Assembly: GCF_000204055.1 (NCBI RefSeq)
Contig: NW_006768850.1
Coordinates: 138,936 to 202,935, forward strand
Reading direction: 5' to 3'
DNA from: Melampsora larici-populina 98AG31
Lineage: Eukaryota > Basidiomycota > Pucciniomycetes > Pucciniales > Melampsoraceae
Length of the DNA stretch: 64,000 nt
Both the position numbers and the translations under genes were made by a program. Shown one piece after another: positions 46,940 to 57,589 of the stretch. Numbering within the stretch: the first letter of the stretch is position 1; each line of letters opens with the position of its first letter. The notes beneath the pieces are model-generated. The model saw only the letters and a list, made by a program, of their open reading frames with translations, ran no database searches and was not told the DNA's origin.

Positions 46940-48425
46940 GAGGGGCTGCTCAGTTATTCCTCAGGGGCATCCCTGAGATCAGGAGGATCCGGAGGATTTC
47001 ACTGCTCATTGGATGAGGGCCTGCTCAGCTAGTCCTCAGGGGCATTCCTGGCCGGATCAGAAGGATCCAAAGGATGTCACTGAGTATTGGCTGAGGGGCT
47101 GCTCAGTTGATCTCAGCCCCTCAGTGTGAAAAACTTTATCCGGGGATATCACTGAGGATTAGCTGAGCAATGTGCAGATGGGATGACACTTTTATCAGGC
47201 TTCATTCCTTAGCAAGGAAGTATGAGAAAAGTCCAGCCCATCAGTGATCCAGTCAGGGGATGCTACTGAGTATTTGCTGAGCAGCTCAAATGGGACGCCC
47301 CTGGGCAGGCTTCTTCACTGAAAAATGAAGCCCCAGGAAGGTATAGTTCATGTGCTCATCTTCATTTTGAACAAATTGCTGAGTATTCAGTGCCTCATGA
47401 GCTGATCCTGAGTACTCATCGGGAATCAGTTATTGCTCATCCAAGATGGAAATGAGCCTTCTCAATAAATGTCAAGTAAAATATGAGAACCAGAGGATGA
47501 TCACCTGAACACAAACAAGATTAATGAATTGAAACAATCTGAAAGAAAATGAATCTTTTTTGGAGAATTCCAAAAAGTCTACAACGCTCACATGTATGTG
47601 AGTATCTATTTTGGCCCCTGTGTATTATCAGACGTGTGCGACCTAATCAAAGAGATAATGTTAGATACCCGGCTTGCCAGGGCTTGTCTGGTTCTGTGAA
47701 CATATGTCTTTATAAGTTGATGACATCTTGAAGATACCCTATAGTTGAGAAAGATACGGGAATCTCAGTATGAAAGGTTGAGTTCAGCAAAACCAAAGGA
47801 CAAATCTTACTAGGGTTTGTAAGCTTATTACATACACAGTAGGCATTGATATACCTAATGTCCCAGGTGGATTCTCCACAACAGCACTGTGGCCAAAAAG
47901 ATTGTTGATTGTTATTGCACATAGTGCTTGAGGCTGGCGGTACATGACTCTGGCCTTTAGATATGGATGTCCGTGATATGAACTTTTGATCTTGTCTGAT
48001 GGGGTGAGTGGTGAAAATGGTTGGATTACAAAGATAGGATCTGTTTGTGTTCCTTATTATATTCAACACAACTATTACCAATATGACATGAAGGTATACT
48101 GAATGATTTACCTGTGTGTTGCCAAAGAGACGTGTTCTCTAATTAAAGCTCATCTGAGTCTGAGAGACCCATTTGATTTGTAAGGGGGCGGATGGCCTCC
48201 AACAATTTGGTCGAGATCAAAAGTGTTTGCCACTTAGGAGCAGTAGTCTTAAAAAGGGTGTGGGCTACAATTTTTTCAGCATATCTAGAAGGGAGATTGT
48301 TGCAAACATGGGTGAAAAGAGTTTCTGAAGTATGTCATTTGATCATTGTTGAGCCAACAATATCTGATATATCAAACAAAATACATGAGTAAATTCTATG
48401 TACATGTCAAAATTTTACCAGAGAA

Positions 48426-51206
48426 TCAATGAAACATACTTACTTTGATGTTTATTTTTGGGGGTCTGAACCAGTGTGCCAATTGTGCGCTCTCCAAACC
48501 ATGAAGCTGTATAAGAAGAGGGTCCATATTGCCAAACTTGTTCAGGTATGTGTTGCGCGTAATGGATGTTGGGCTTAGATTGAATTGCTGGCCATTCCGC
48601 TCGAAGGTGGGTTCAATAATCCAAAAGAAATTTGGAATATGCTTCAAGGTCTTGATCGTGTAGAGCGCGTGAGAAACCAATGTTGATGATCTGAGTAGCC
48701 AGTAAAATAGCCTTGTGGAGTTTTGCAGAAGTGCTGTTAGGTTTGGAGTTGTGGAAATGTGGAATCAGGGAGAAGACCATGTATATAGTGTACAATGTTA
48801 GCCACTCTGCTGCTCTTGATGTACCACAACGGGTCATGCCAATCTGGTGAGGCACGCAGGTGAGCAAAGAGGGGACACGGGTGGGTTTTATACATGTATG
48901 TACAATGTCAAGCTCATGAGGGGTGAGTGAAGGCCCAAAAGGAGGTTCAGTAACGGTTTCGTCAGATCCTTTGGAATTGGGAGGATTTGTAGACTGTTCA
49001 TAGGGTTTGTGGGAGCCATTGGGAGAACTCTTTGATATTGCTGAGCAAGGGTAATGTGAGCGATTGGAGGAAGTTTGATTGACTGAGGCTGATTGATCTG
49101 AGGTGTCGTCTGGGTCAGGTTCAAGGGAATTGTCTGATTGTGTAGCCTCTGGTACTTGTAGATTGTAAGGGATTGGATCATCAGAGTATTCACCTCTGAG
49201 ATCACGAGCATCACATTCAGTTTGCAATGTCTTCTCAGCGGTTCCAATGCGTAAATATGTTTGAGAAAGGTCTTGGAGTAGGCCTAGCACTAAGCAGTGC
49301 ATAATGTCAATTGTAGGAAAGTGAATTGGATGCCAATAAGGTAATTCCAAAAAGATACTATACCACACACCATCTTCTTTAAGTGCTTCATTGTGTTTCT
49401 TTGCATTTGGAGCAAGAGTCCACTTCTGAAGCTCGCTCTTGTGTGATTGTATAATTTGAATTCTGAAGATCCTGTGATCTACAACATTGATATCGGCTAT
49501 GGTAATGTAGCAGATTGAACAAAAATTGGTTGAACTGTGAGAAGAAAATCCTGAAACTTTTTTCATCACAGGAACATTGGCTATCAGAGGCCATACCATG
49601 ACCCATATCAAACGCCCATGAGGATGAAGCAAAGTCGGAGTGAAATGGACACCATTTGAGAGCGTTTTGAGTTCTTCTATCAGAGGAGCAAAGCAGTGCT
49701 GTATCTGATCTGAATTGGGTTCGCGAGGTCCAGGAGTGAAGCCAAAGATGAACATATTTTGCGTGCGGTAGCGGATGTTGGGTGGAAGATTGAAGCAGAT
49801 CATTGTAAGTCTACCAACAGAGATACTTTGAGAAAATGTCTTCCCATATGGATTGAACCAATCACAGAAGAAGCCGAATACAAGATTTCCCGAGGTCTTT
49901 GTGTAAATCTTTCCATGTAGCTTAAAAGATCTCCACATTGAACCATCCCATATGTTGGTTGTACGTCCATTCGATTTTGGTTTTGCTAAGAGGGAACCTT
50001 CAAGGGCTTGTTCAAATGCTGAGAAAGAGAGCATTTGAGCAAGCCATTCAATTAGTCTCTGGTGGTAGAATACTTGACGTGGTTTGAATCTAATGGCTGT
50101 GGTGATGGCTGTGGTGATGACAGGCTTGAATAATGAGGCGTTGCATATGATACGTGGTTTGGGTGATGTCTTGGAAGGGAACCACATGTTGTTACACTTG
50201 ACTTGTGATTCAGAGGTCTTGCTTGGACCATGCAATGCAAAAGATATTGGACAGCAGATAAGTTTGACTGGTGAGACATCCAGGTGAAAGCATTTAAGGG
50301 CCTTGTTGATAGTTTGTGGGATTTTGGTACATATCTTGGATTTTTTGTTTCCTGAATCAAGTCCTGTCTGAACTTTCAAGTGTTCCATGGCTAACATAGT
50401 TTGGCAACTCTTCTCGCTTTTGCAGTGATTTAGATAGTCATCAATAACATGTAATAAAGATTGAGTAGTTGTGATCTGTTGGACAAAGATTTGGGGTATC
50501 TTGAAAGCAGTAGTTGAGAATGATAAGATAGGGACCACGAGCAAGCTTGATCCACCTTGGTTGGGTGCAGGTTTCTTTGATTGATTATACGCGAGATCCA
50601 GGTCAGATTTGAAGGAGTCTCAACCTCGTTTTTGGCTAGTGCTCTGAGTCTGGGGAACATTAACCGCCAACTGATTAGTTGAGATTGGGTGCTGAGTGGA
50701 ATTCTTAGGCAAGATTGGTGTCAGGTATTCCACAGGATTTTGAGAAGAACCGGCGGGTGCACCGCCAACATAGATGCCTTGGATTGAAAAATCCTAGGCA
50801 TCATCGGATGGAAACCCTTGGACAGGTCTTGTCTGAGGATTTGATCCGAGGTATTTTTTGACGCAAAATAATACCTCGGATCAAAACCTTGGAAAGATTT
50901 TGTCCGAGGATTTGAGTCCAATGATACCTCGGATTTTTCAATCCGAGGCATCTTTGTTGGCTGTGGTGCTGCGTTGGTGGAGGTCAGAGAGGCTGAAATT
51001 GTAGCGTGATTGGAGGTTGAAGCAGGCTGTACAGAGGGTCCAGGGATAGCCTTCTTTCTAGAAGCTTCATGGCGAGGGTAGTTGGTACAATGGAAAAGGT
51101 GACCAGGGTGTGTAATACCATCCCTGTAGAATAGCTGGTTATTGCATCCAAGCTCGATGCAAGAGCATTGAACATGGTTTGAGCCAAAGTGTATTGATTG
51201 ACTCAT
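48426..51206 (-). pseudogene. Tnp2-type (CACTA) transposase, degenerate
   Basis: It starts at ATG 51204-51206, with a Cys/His-rich N-terminus (CSCIELGCNNQLFYRDG, HLFHC). A conserved Tnp2 (Transposase_21) core follows: DWFNPYGKTFSQSISVG, NLPPNIRYRTQNMFIFG, FTPGPREPNSDQI, VMVWPLIANVPVMKKVSGF and FCSICY. Then come PIHFPTIDIMHCLVLGLLQD and a variable Ser-rich part. Defects are a fold-back MITE at about 50764-50961, a TGA near 50619 and a one-base frame change near 48613, after which the homologous frame continues to 48426. No ends of the parental element could be assigned. It may be the relic source of activity for the CACAGGGG or CACTG elements, but this is inference. Confidence 0.85.
50764..50961. 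mobile_element. 198-bp fold-back MITE within the Tnp2 gene
   Basis: The inverted ends share GCCAACA(T/A)AGATGCCT(T/C)GGATTG (about 40 bp with few mismatches). Each arm is itself nearly palindromic around GGATTGAAAAATCC. A central palindrome GATCCGAGGTATT ... AATACCTCGGATC adds a third stem. It interrupts the coding frame of the Tnp2 N-terminal region. A target duplication is not clear. Confidence 0.72.
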
Positions 51207-51519
51207 GATCCCTACAAAACCCAATTAAAAAATAGGGAGGCCAGATCAGTTTCAAATAAGTCAAGAATCTTCAATGAGGCTGATTTGAACAAAAGTAAAC
51301 AAACCTGTGTCCTTCGAAAAACACTGAATTGAAGAACAGTACTTGAAGAATCTAAAATTAGATGGCTGATTTTTGTATATTTTGTTGAAGATCGCAAATC
51401 TGTACATGTTGAGTTGACAAAAGATAGATGTCAACAATCAGACCCAATTGATCTGATTTCATCAAGCATGAGAACAACATACATTACCACGAGATAGACA
51501 AGAACCAAGCCAATGAGGT

Positions 51520-54500
51520 CAATACCCAAACCGCTCCGCTCGAAATAGCTGTTTCGGAGCGGTTTCGGAGCGGTTTTGGGCCCCGCTATGTCCTGCGCAG
51601 TCTATAGCGGGGCCTGCGCACCGAACTCAAAACCCTGGTTTTTACATAGCGAAAAACCGCAGCGAAATGCCCCGGGGCTTCGGGTTCTCTGCTACAAGTG
51701 CCGAATTGGAACCTTGAGGTGGGTAGAGGGCAGTCAACTGTAGTTACCCCACCCCTTTACTAGATCAGCGCCTCACGCCATCCAGTCCACCATCACCTCT
51801 TTTGATCCTAGATCAACACCTCCACCACCGATGGAACACGACCCCTGGAATACTGTTCGAGGGCCAATATGTGGTCCGTCTGAGCGCCGAATTTTAGGAT
51901 ATTTGAAACTTATTGGTTGGTCAGTAACAATCTCCCTTCCCAAATCATCAATTGAATAATCAATACTTACTTTTATCATCTTGCTATTCATTTAAAAACC
52001 TTTATAACCTTTCCTTTCATTGTTTTTCACAATCTTATCAATGGCCATCTCAAATACCCCATCTACCCAATCCTCTTCCAAAAGTTCCAATCTTCGAGTT
52101 CGCGGTTTACCCAGTTCTAGAACTCTTAGAACACCAAGTCCTGCCCGATCCCAGCCAGGATTTGTGGCGACCCCAAAGGATTCACGTACGACTCTGACCA
52201 TTCCTTCGGACGGCGAACAACCCGGTTCTCTTTCTGATCGGCTTGCATCACCTCGCCCGCCAGTTCTTACAACAAAGAAGAAGACCAGTGTTCCAGTTTC
52301 CACCAAACCGAATGGAAAAAGAAAGGTGAGTCTCATTTCTCGGACTTTAAGCTCATACATCAAACTAATCTATATTTGTAGACTCGCTCTTCCACTAGCA
52401 AACGAGTCAGATCACCGACACCCAGTTCGAAGGCTGGCTCACCCTCACCTTGACCCAAGAAGAAGGCCATCACAGATGTAAGCCCACTTTTCCTATTTCT
52501 CACTTTTCCTAATTCAATGTCTCTATAACTTACAGACGAACTGAACCTTTTTCATATGTGTAGGCATATGAGGTACCTGGCGATGTCAACTTGGATCAAG
52601 ATTCCGATGTTGAGTTCATTGGGACCAATCAACCTGGCTACATGGAAGTTCAAAGTGATCGGGTGCAAGACCTACTTAAGTTCTTCGAGCCTCCTGTGGT
52701 AAGTTTCTTTCTCATTTCTACCTTTTTCTGTCCTTTACTTTCTTCTCATCGTGCTGATGTCTTCTTTTTGGTTCAATTATAGGGTCGTAGTTACAAGTGC
52801 CGGTGGTGCAAGAACACGTTCTTGCGTCACCCAACTTCCTACTGGAACTTATGGGGGCACCGCAACGGAAATGAGACTCGTCCTGTGTGTAAGATGCGCC
52901 ATAAAGCGATCAAGGCAGGTTTGATACTCCCACCAGTTTATGAAGATCAGATCGCGGCAGAGAAGAAGAAGAACACCTTGGATTCATTCGTCAAAGGACC
53001 GGTCTTTTCAGTTGACTTGTTGAATATGATTCTCGTAATCTGGATCGTTCGACATGCGCTACCTTGGATTCGTTTTCAAGACCCGGCTCTTTGTGCGGCC
53101 TTCTATTGTGTCAATTGTGGTGCAGTGGTTTGATCAACTGCTTGGGCCACAAAACAGTCTGTCCATCTTTTTGCAGCCCTGCACAACAAGGCGATCAACA
53201 ACTTGAAGGTAAGTACAATTGTGACTATCATCACAGTATAGATGTACTTCAACTGATCAAATCTTTGAATTTTAACAGGAAAACAAAGGTAAGTTTTGTT
53301 TAATACATGATGTTTGGACCACCAAAGGCAATTGGTATGCCTTTGTTGGTGCCTCAGCAAACTATATCGACAACAATTGGGAATATCGATCGAGCCATCT
53401 CACCCTCAAGATGGTGGGATGGCGACATTTTGGTGCTCTGCTCGCCAGACCCATTGGGCGATTTTTGATTCGCCATGGACTTCATAAAAAGATGAGTCGA
53501 TCTTTTTCAATTCTTTTATTTCTCTTTCATTATCTCATGTATTTAGGGTTTGCTTACCTCTTTGTATTGTACTTAAATCTTAGCTCAGACTACCAATAGC
53601 GGAGGGAACAACTCGACAACGGCCTCCAAGCTCCAACGAATGTTCTCTGAAGCTGAAGAATCCGTCCATTGGTCTAGCCGAACTCATCACGTACGGTGTT
53701 ATGCGCATAAGCTCAACCTTGTTGTTGGGCACGGTCTCAAAGTACTTGGTCAGAAGACCGGTAATGCGAAGCCTTCTATCCCGCACGGCGTTGCTCTTCC
53801 TATACCCGGGCTGGAGATCAACGATGGTGAGGACTCCCTTGAGTTTCATGCTTCTGATACAGATTCCGAGGACAAGGACAGCTTACCCGAAATAGCAGAT
53901 GGTGTTGACAAAGAAGATGTTGTTCAAGACAAAGACGAAGAGTTACCTTGTGACCAAGATGATGTAGTTGCAGCTGCGCTTCAAAAGGTAAGTGTTCTTC
54001 TCACAACCTGAAGAATCATTTAGTAATCTAAATGATTTTGTCGTTTGTACAGGTTGACGCTGTCTCTGGACAGATCGCAAGTAGTGCAGCCCGACGCAAT
54101 GATTTTAAGACCCGTGCGACTCGTATGGGATATACCGGTCGAATGTTGAAGAGGCCTTGCAAGACCCGATGGAACAGCCACTATGAAAGCCAAAAGATAG
54201 CTTGTGAGGCACAGGAGGTTAATAATTTTTGCTCTGACATTTCCATTGGTTTTTTTAATTCTAATCACACACTCTCTCTTGTTCCTGACAGGTCATCAAT
54301 TCAATGATTGCAGCCGATAGAAAGGCTTGTTTTTTTAAGGGTGTCACAATTTCCGCTTCAGAATGGCATGCGGTTGAGATGGCGAACAAAGTTTTAAAGG
54401 CTAGTGTTTCTATTCTTATATCTCATTAATATCTTTGTATTATCAAGTTACTGATATTACTGTTTCTATTGTGTAGACTTTTGTCGATGCCACAGCTCGA

Positions 54501-55692
54501 GTAGAAGGAAATGGGCCTACTGGCTGCATCCTCTTGGCTGAATACAAGCGGGTAATCAAAGAACTCCTCAAAATTCAAGCTGAAGCTTTCATTTTCCCAA
54601 CCCTTGACAAGGCCATTGATGTAATGGTCAAATGGTTGACCAAGTACCAAGATGAGGCTGCCAACTGTGATGCAATCATCCTGGCAACAATTGTCAACCC
54701 TCGCTTTCGAGTGAAATTCTTCAACCTTCACTATCCTGAACATGAAAACTCGTCACAGGTTCTTATTGAGAATGCTTTCAGCTCTGTTGTTGATGAGATG
54801 AAGATTGACGAGCCAACCCCACCACCCGAAGATATTAACGACTCTACCGAGGCCGACGAATTTGATGTGTTTGGAAATTCTGACACCGGTCCAAGTAAAC
54901 ATTCGACTACAGAGCTGGAAGATTATTTGGCAGGTAAATTCCCAATCAGAAAAGATCAAACTCCTCTTCAATGGTGGAAGGTTTGTCCATTCCTATCATT
55001 TCTTCTCATCCTTTCTGATTTGGCTAACCTACCATTTATAGGAACATGAAAACCGTTTCCCAATCCTTTTGTCAATTGCACGCGACTACTTAGCGATTTC
55101 AGCCACATCATGTGCATGTGAGCGGACCTTTTCAGCCACTGCCGACGTATGTACACCTTCAAGAGGTAGTATGCTACCGAAGACAATGGAGCGACTTGTT
55201 GGATCTCAAGCCTGGTTGAAGGAGGGCATTGTCCCTGATGGTTTGTTTGAAGAAGCGGCCCAAGCACTTCTAGCCTATATGAAAGCATCGGTCAAGAAGC
55301 CCCAATAGGATTATTGCTCTACCTTTATCAACTGAGGATTGTTCCTCTTATACTTGTTTTCTTGCTTACTCGAGTCTGAACTCTTGTTTTCTTACACTCA
55401 TATACATGTTTGAGAAAAGTTTTTTTTTCTATCTACTCTCCTACGTGACTCTAGCCTTATAGCCTTGGTCTCGTACACTTAAATTTGAAATACAGGCAGT
55501 TTTCTTTTCTCCTACGTCATCGATATCCTTGCGCTATATAGCGCAAGGATATCGATTTGTCCGCTCCGCTAAACAGTGAGGTTTTTTCCTCCTTGAATAG
55601 CGATATCAGAGCGGAGCAGTCAATAGCGACCACTCCGCACCGCCATGAAATTCAGTGAAATTTCATAGCGTTTCGGAGCGGTTCGGGTATTG
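51520..55692 (+). mobile_element. hAT DNA transposon, second copy, inactive
   Basis: 4173 bp. The ends are CAATACCCAAACCGCTCCGC and GTTTCGGAGCGGTTCGGGTATTG (3' part), with the 7-bp duplication atgaggt at 51513-51519 and 55693-55699. Subterminal palindromes include GCGCTATATAGCGC near 55532. Layout and orientation equal the element at 42686, but the sequences are clearly diverged. Confidence 0.94.
52041..55308 (+). pseudogene. hAT transposase, second copy, with nonsense codons and a lost catalytic Asp
   Basis: Exons by homology: 52041-52325, 52382-52477, 52564-52698, 52783-53208, 53279-53495, 53584-53987, 54053-54217, 54292-54399, 54477-54980, 55042-55308. Five of the ten exons have exactly the same length as in the first copy beyond the 96-nt exon. 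The BED finger (CRWCKNT ... WGHRNGN ... VC), RCYAHKLNLVVGHG, KTRWNSHYE and hATC (SATSCACERTFSATADVC) are kept. Defects: TGA 53131-53133 in exon 4, the second catalytic Asp replaced by Asn (TTNSGGNN), and a GC donor after exon 8. Exon 2 again has a TGA (52451-52453). Confidence 0.88.
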
Positions 55693-55699
55693 ATGAGGT

Positions 55700-56369
55700 C
55701 ATAGATCACAGTAGAGTACTGGATGACTTGAGAGCACCAAATATGATGCCTGGAAGAATTCAAACTTCAAGAAGAATTTCAAAAACACCAAGCAAAACAA
55801 ATGAAAAGTTGAATGCTCAGATACCTACGAACCCCCTGTAGCCGGTTCTCATCGGGTGGTGACCCCCGGTTGAGGACTGGTTTCCTTATTGGTGGTGACC
55901 ATCGTTGATAACACGTGTCCGTCTTACGGTGTTGTAAACGGTTTTTTTAAAACTGGTAACTACACCGGTTATCACTAGTTCCAAACTAGTTGAAGCCTCT
56001 AACCATACTCACTGAGAAAGAGACAATAGGCCCATTTTATTGACTCAATTCAATGTCTTGATTCATACTCACTTATTGTAAAAGCACAGGACAAACATAG
56101 GATTCAACACAAGTTAATTGCTACATTCAGAACAACTCAATTACTGGACTGAAAATGATTAAGAATACCAAAATGAAACACTGATAAGATGAAGATTATA
56201 AATGAAAATGATTGAAACAAACAACTCAAAACTAGGGATAACAAAGATGGGGAAAAAAACTACATCACAGAAATGAAACATTTATAAGAGAGAAAATTAG
56301 AGATGGAAATGAACAAAACAGAGAAGATACACACACACAAATTATTAACAAAACCAAATTGAAAAGAAG
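55700..56369. other. intergenic, short GC-richer patch at 55826-55990
   Basis: The patch begins near CGAACCCCCTGTAGCCGGTT and shares the ACCCCCTG-GCCGGTT style with 59738-59760. It may be part of another repeat family. The rest is AT-rich without visible genes. Confidence 0.35.
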
Positions 56370-56654
56370 ATGAAGAACATTAAAGGAAAGAAAAAGATTT
56401 TAAATGAAGAGGAGAACTTGAAAGAAGATTCATCAGGTTCTTCTTCAGTTAGATTAAGAGGTCAACCAATTTCATTACCACTTACTAATCCAAATCAAGC
56501 ATCTCACTCTAATCCTTCGAAGACACCAAGAATCTCATCAAGTTCAAAAAGAGCAGAAGAACTAAGAGAAGAAGAAGAACTAAGAAAGAGATCGATGAGC
56601 AGTGAATCAAGTCACTCATCGACTTATTCAAATCATGAAAATATAAATGAATAA
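56370..56654 (+). CDS. small hydrophilic Ser/Glu-rich frame, doubtful
   Basis: ATG-started, 94 residues, with a Lys/Glu-rich start, a segment SVRLRGQPISLPLTNPNQA and a charged coil (KRAEELREEEELRKRS). The composition is plausible for a disordered protein, but no homologue or splice signal is recognised. The opposite strand downstream carries a relic gene, so this may be by-product sequence. Confidence 0.25.
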   Translation: MKNIKGKKKILNEEENLKEDSSGSSSVRLRGQPISLPLTNPNQASHSNPSKTPRISSSSKRAEELREEEELRKRSMSSESSHSSTYSNHENINE

Positions 56655-57345
56655 TTCATAACCCCCAAGATTGTTACTGATGCGAAAGTGGGAGGGAGAG
56701 TATGTTCAATTTCATGATCTGAACCTGAATCAAATGGTAAGATATCAAGAGGTTTGGACGAGGCTAGAGGGACATCTTCGGTCTCATGCTCAAAGCTTGT
56801 GTCAGATCGAGATGGGTTTTGTTCAAATTGAGGTGGCTGTGAGACCGGAGGAGGTGAAGCAGCTTGAGGTAAGATGAAGTAAAAGATTTGTTCTGCAATC
56901 TGAATTTTAATCCTATTTGATAGATCAAAAGATGAGTGATGATGACCAAGAAGAAGAAGAGGAAGAGAAAGGTTTAAACCAACCTAAGACCGAGTGTAAG
57001 GACCTCACCCTTTGCTCTCCAATGTCCATCTACCACACAACCATTTTGACCACCCACCAGGGAGTCCAACGTCCATGAGCCCAATCAGAATAGATTCTAG
57101 CATGACGACGAGAGACAGCTCTGATTGGGCCCAAATCCATATCGATCGGTTCATCTTCATCTTGATCATCTTGCGTAAGATTCGACTTTAGCATAAGCTT
57201 GTACTCGTCCATCATCAGATTCTGATTCAGTAGGTGTAGTTAGCTATTTGATGAGAAAGAATATTCAGCTTTGTGGCCTTCTCTTGACCTGACAAAGATA
57301 GTAACTGAGGTTCAGGTGAATCGCGATGTTGTTCAAGTATAGGTA
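56640..57345 (-). pseudogene. FHA-domain relic resembling FHL1/fork-head-type regulators
   Basis: Read from 57345 downwards: HRDSPEPQLLSLSGQEKATK, TPTESESDDGRVQAYAKVE, then DEDEPIDMDLGPIRAVSRRH, then QNGCVVDGHWRAKGEVLTLG, and after a probable intron a Pro/Gln/Ser-rich tail (AASPPPVSQPPQFEQNP, LDILPFDSGSDHEIEHTLPP). AYAK(I/V)E followed by DMDLGPIR-VSRRHARI is the signature of the FHA domain in FHL1-like transcription factors. Segments lie in different frames, and the stretch between AKVE and DEDEP, which normally carries the IGR part, is missing. It is therefore a decayed copy. No fork-head domain is in the window. Confidence 0.6.
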
Positions 57346-57589
57346 AGAGTCATTCAAATTTGACGAAAAGCGAAATACACCTAAGCATCTCTGTTGGGAG
57401 ATACCAGAGAAGTAAAGTCAGTATCATGTGATGAGGATGTAAGTGTGAGGGTGAGAAAGGGGAATGAAAAGATGATGAAGGATTGAATGGTTGATGATGA
57501 TGATGAATAGAAGGTTGAATTGCAGGTCTTGATGCTTGGATTTTAGATCGGATGAAGACGGTGATGGTGATGGTGATGAGAATGAATTA

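Larger units (their letters stand above)
42192..47622. mobile_element. CACAGGGG-type (CACTA-like) element split by an hAT transposon
   Basis: It has the same ends as 20929-22522 (CACAGGGGCAAAAATTGATG ... TTTTGGCCCCTGTG), with the 3-bp duplication tat at 42189-42191 and 47623-47625. The left arm is 42192-42685 and the right arm 46940-47622. Removing the hAT and one copy of gaggggc gives a continuous element with two minisatellite units. Sequence identity to 20929-22522 is very high by eye, apart from fewer GTTTCCCATTT units and a short gap near 42416. Confidence 0.92.
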
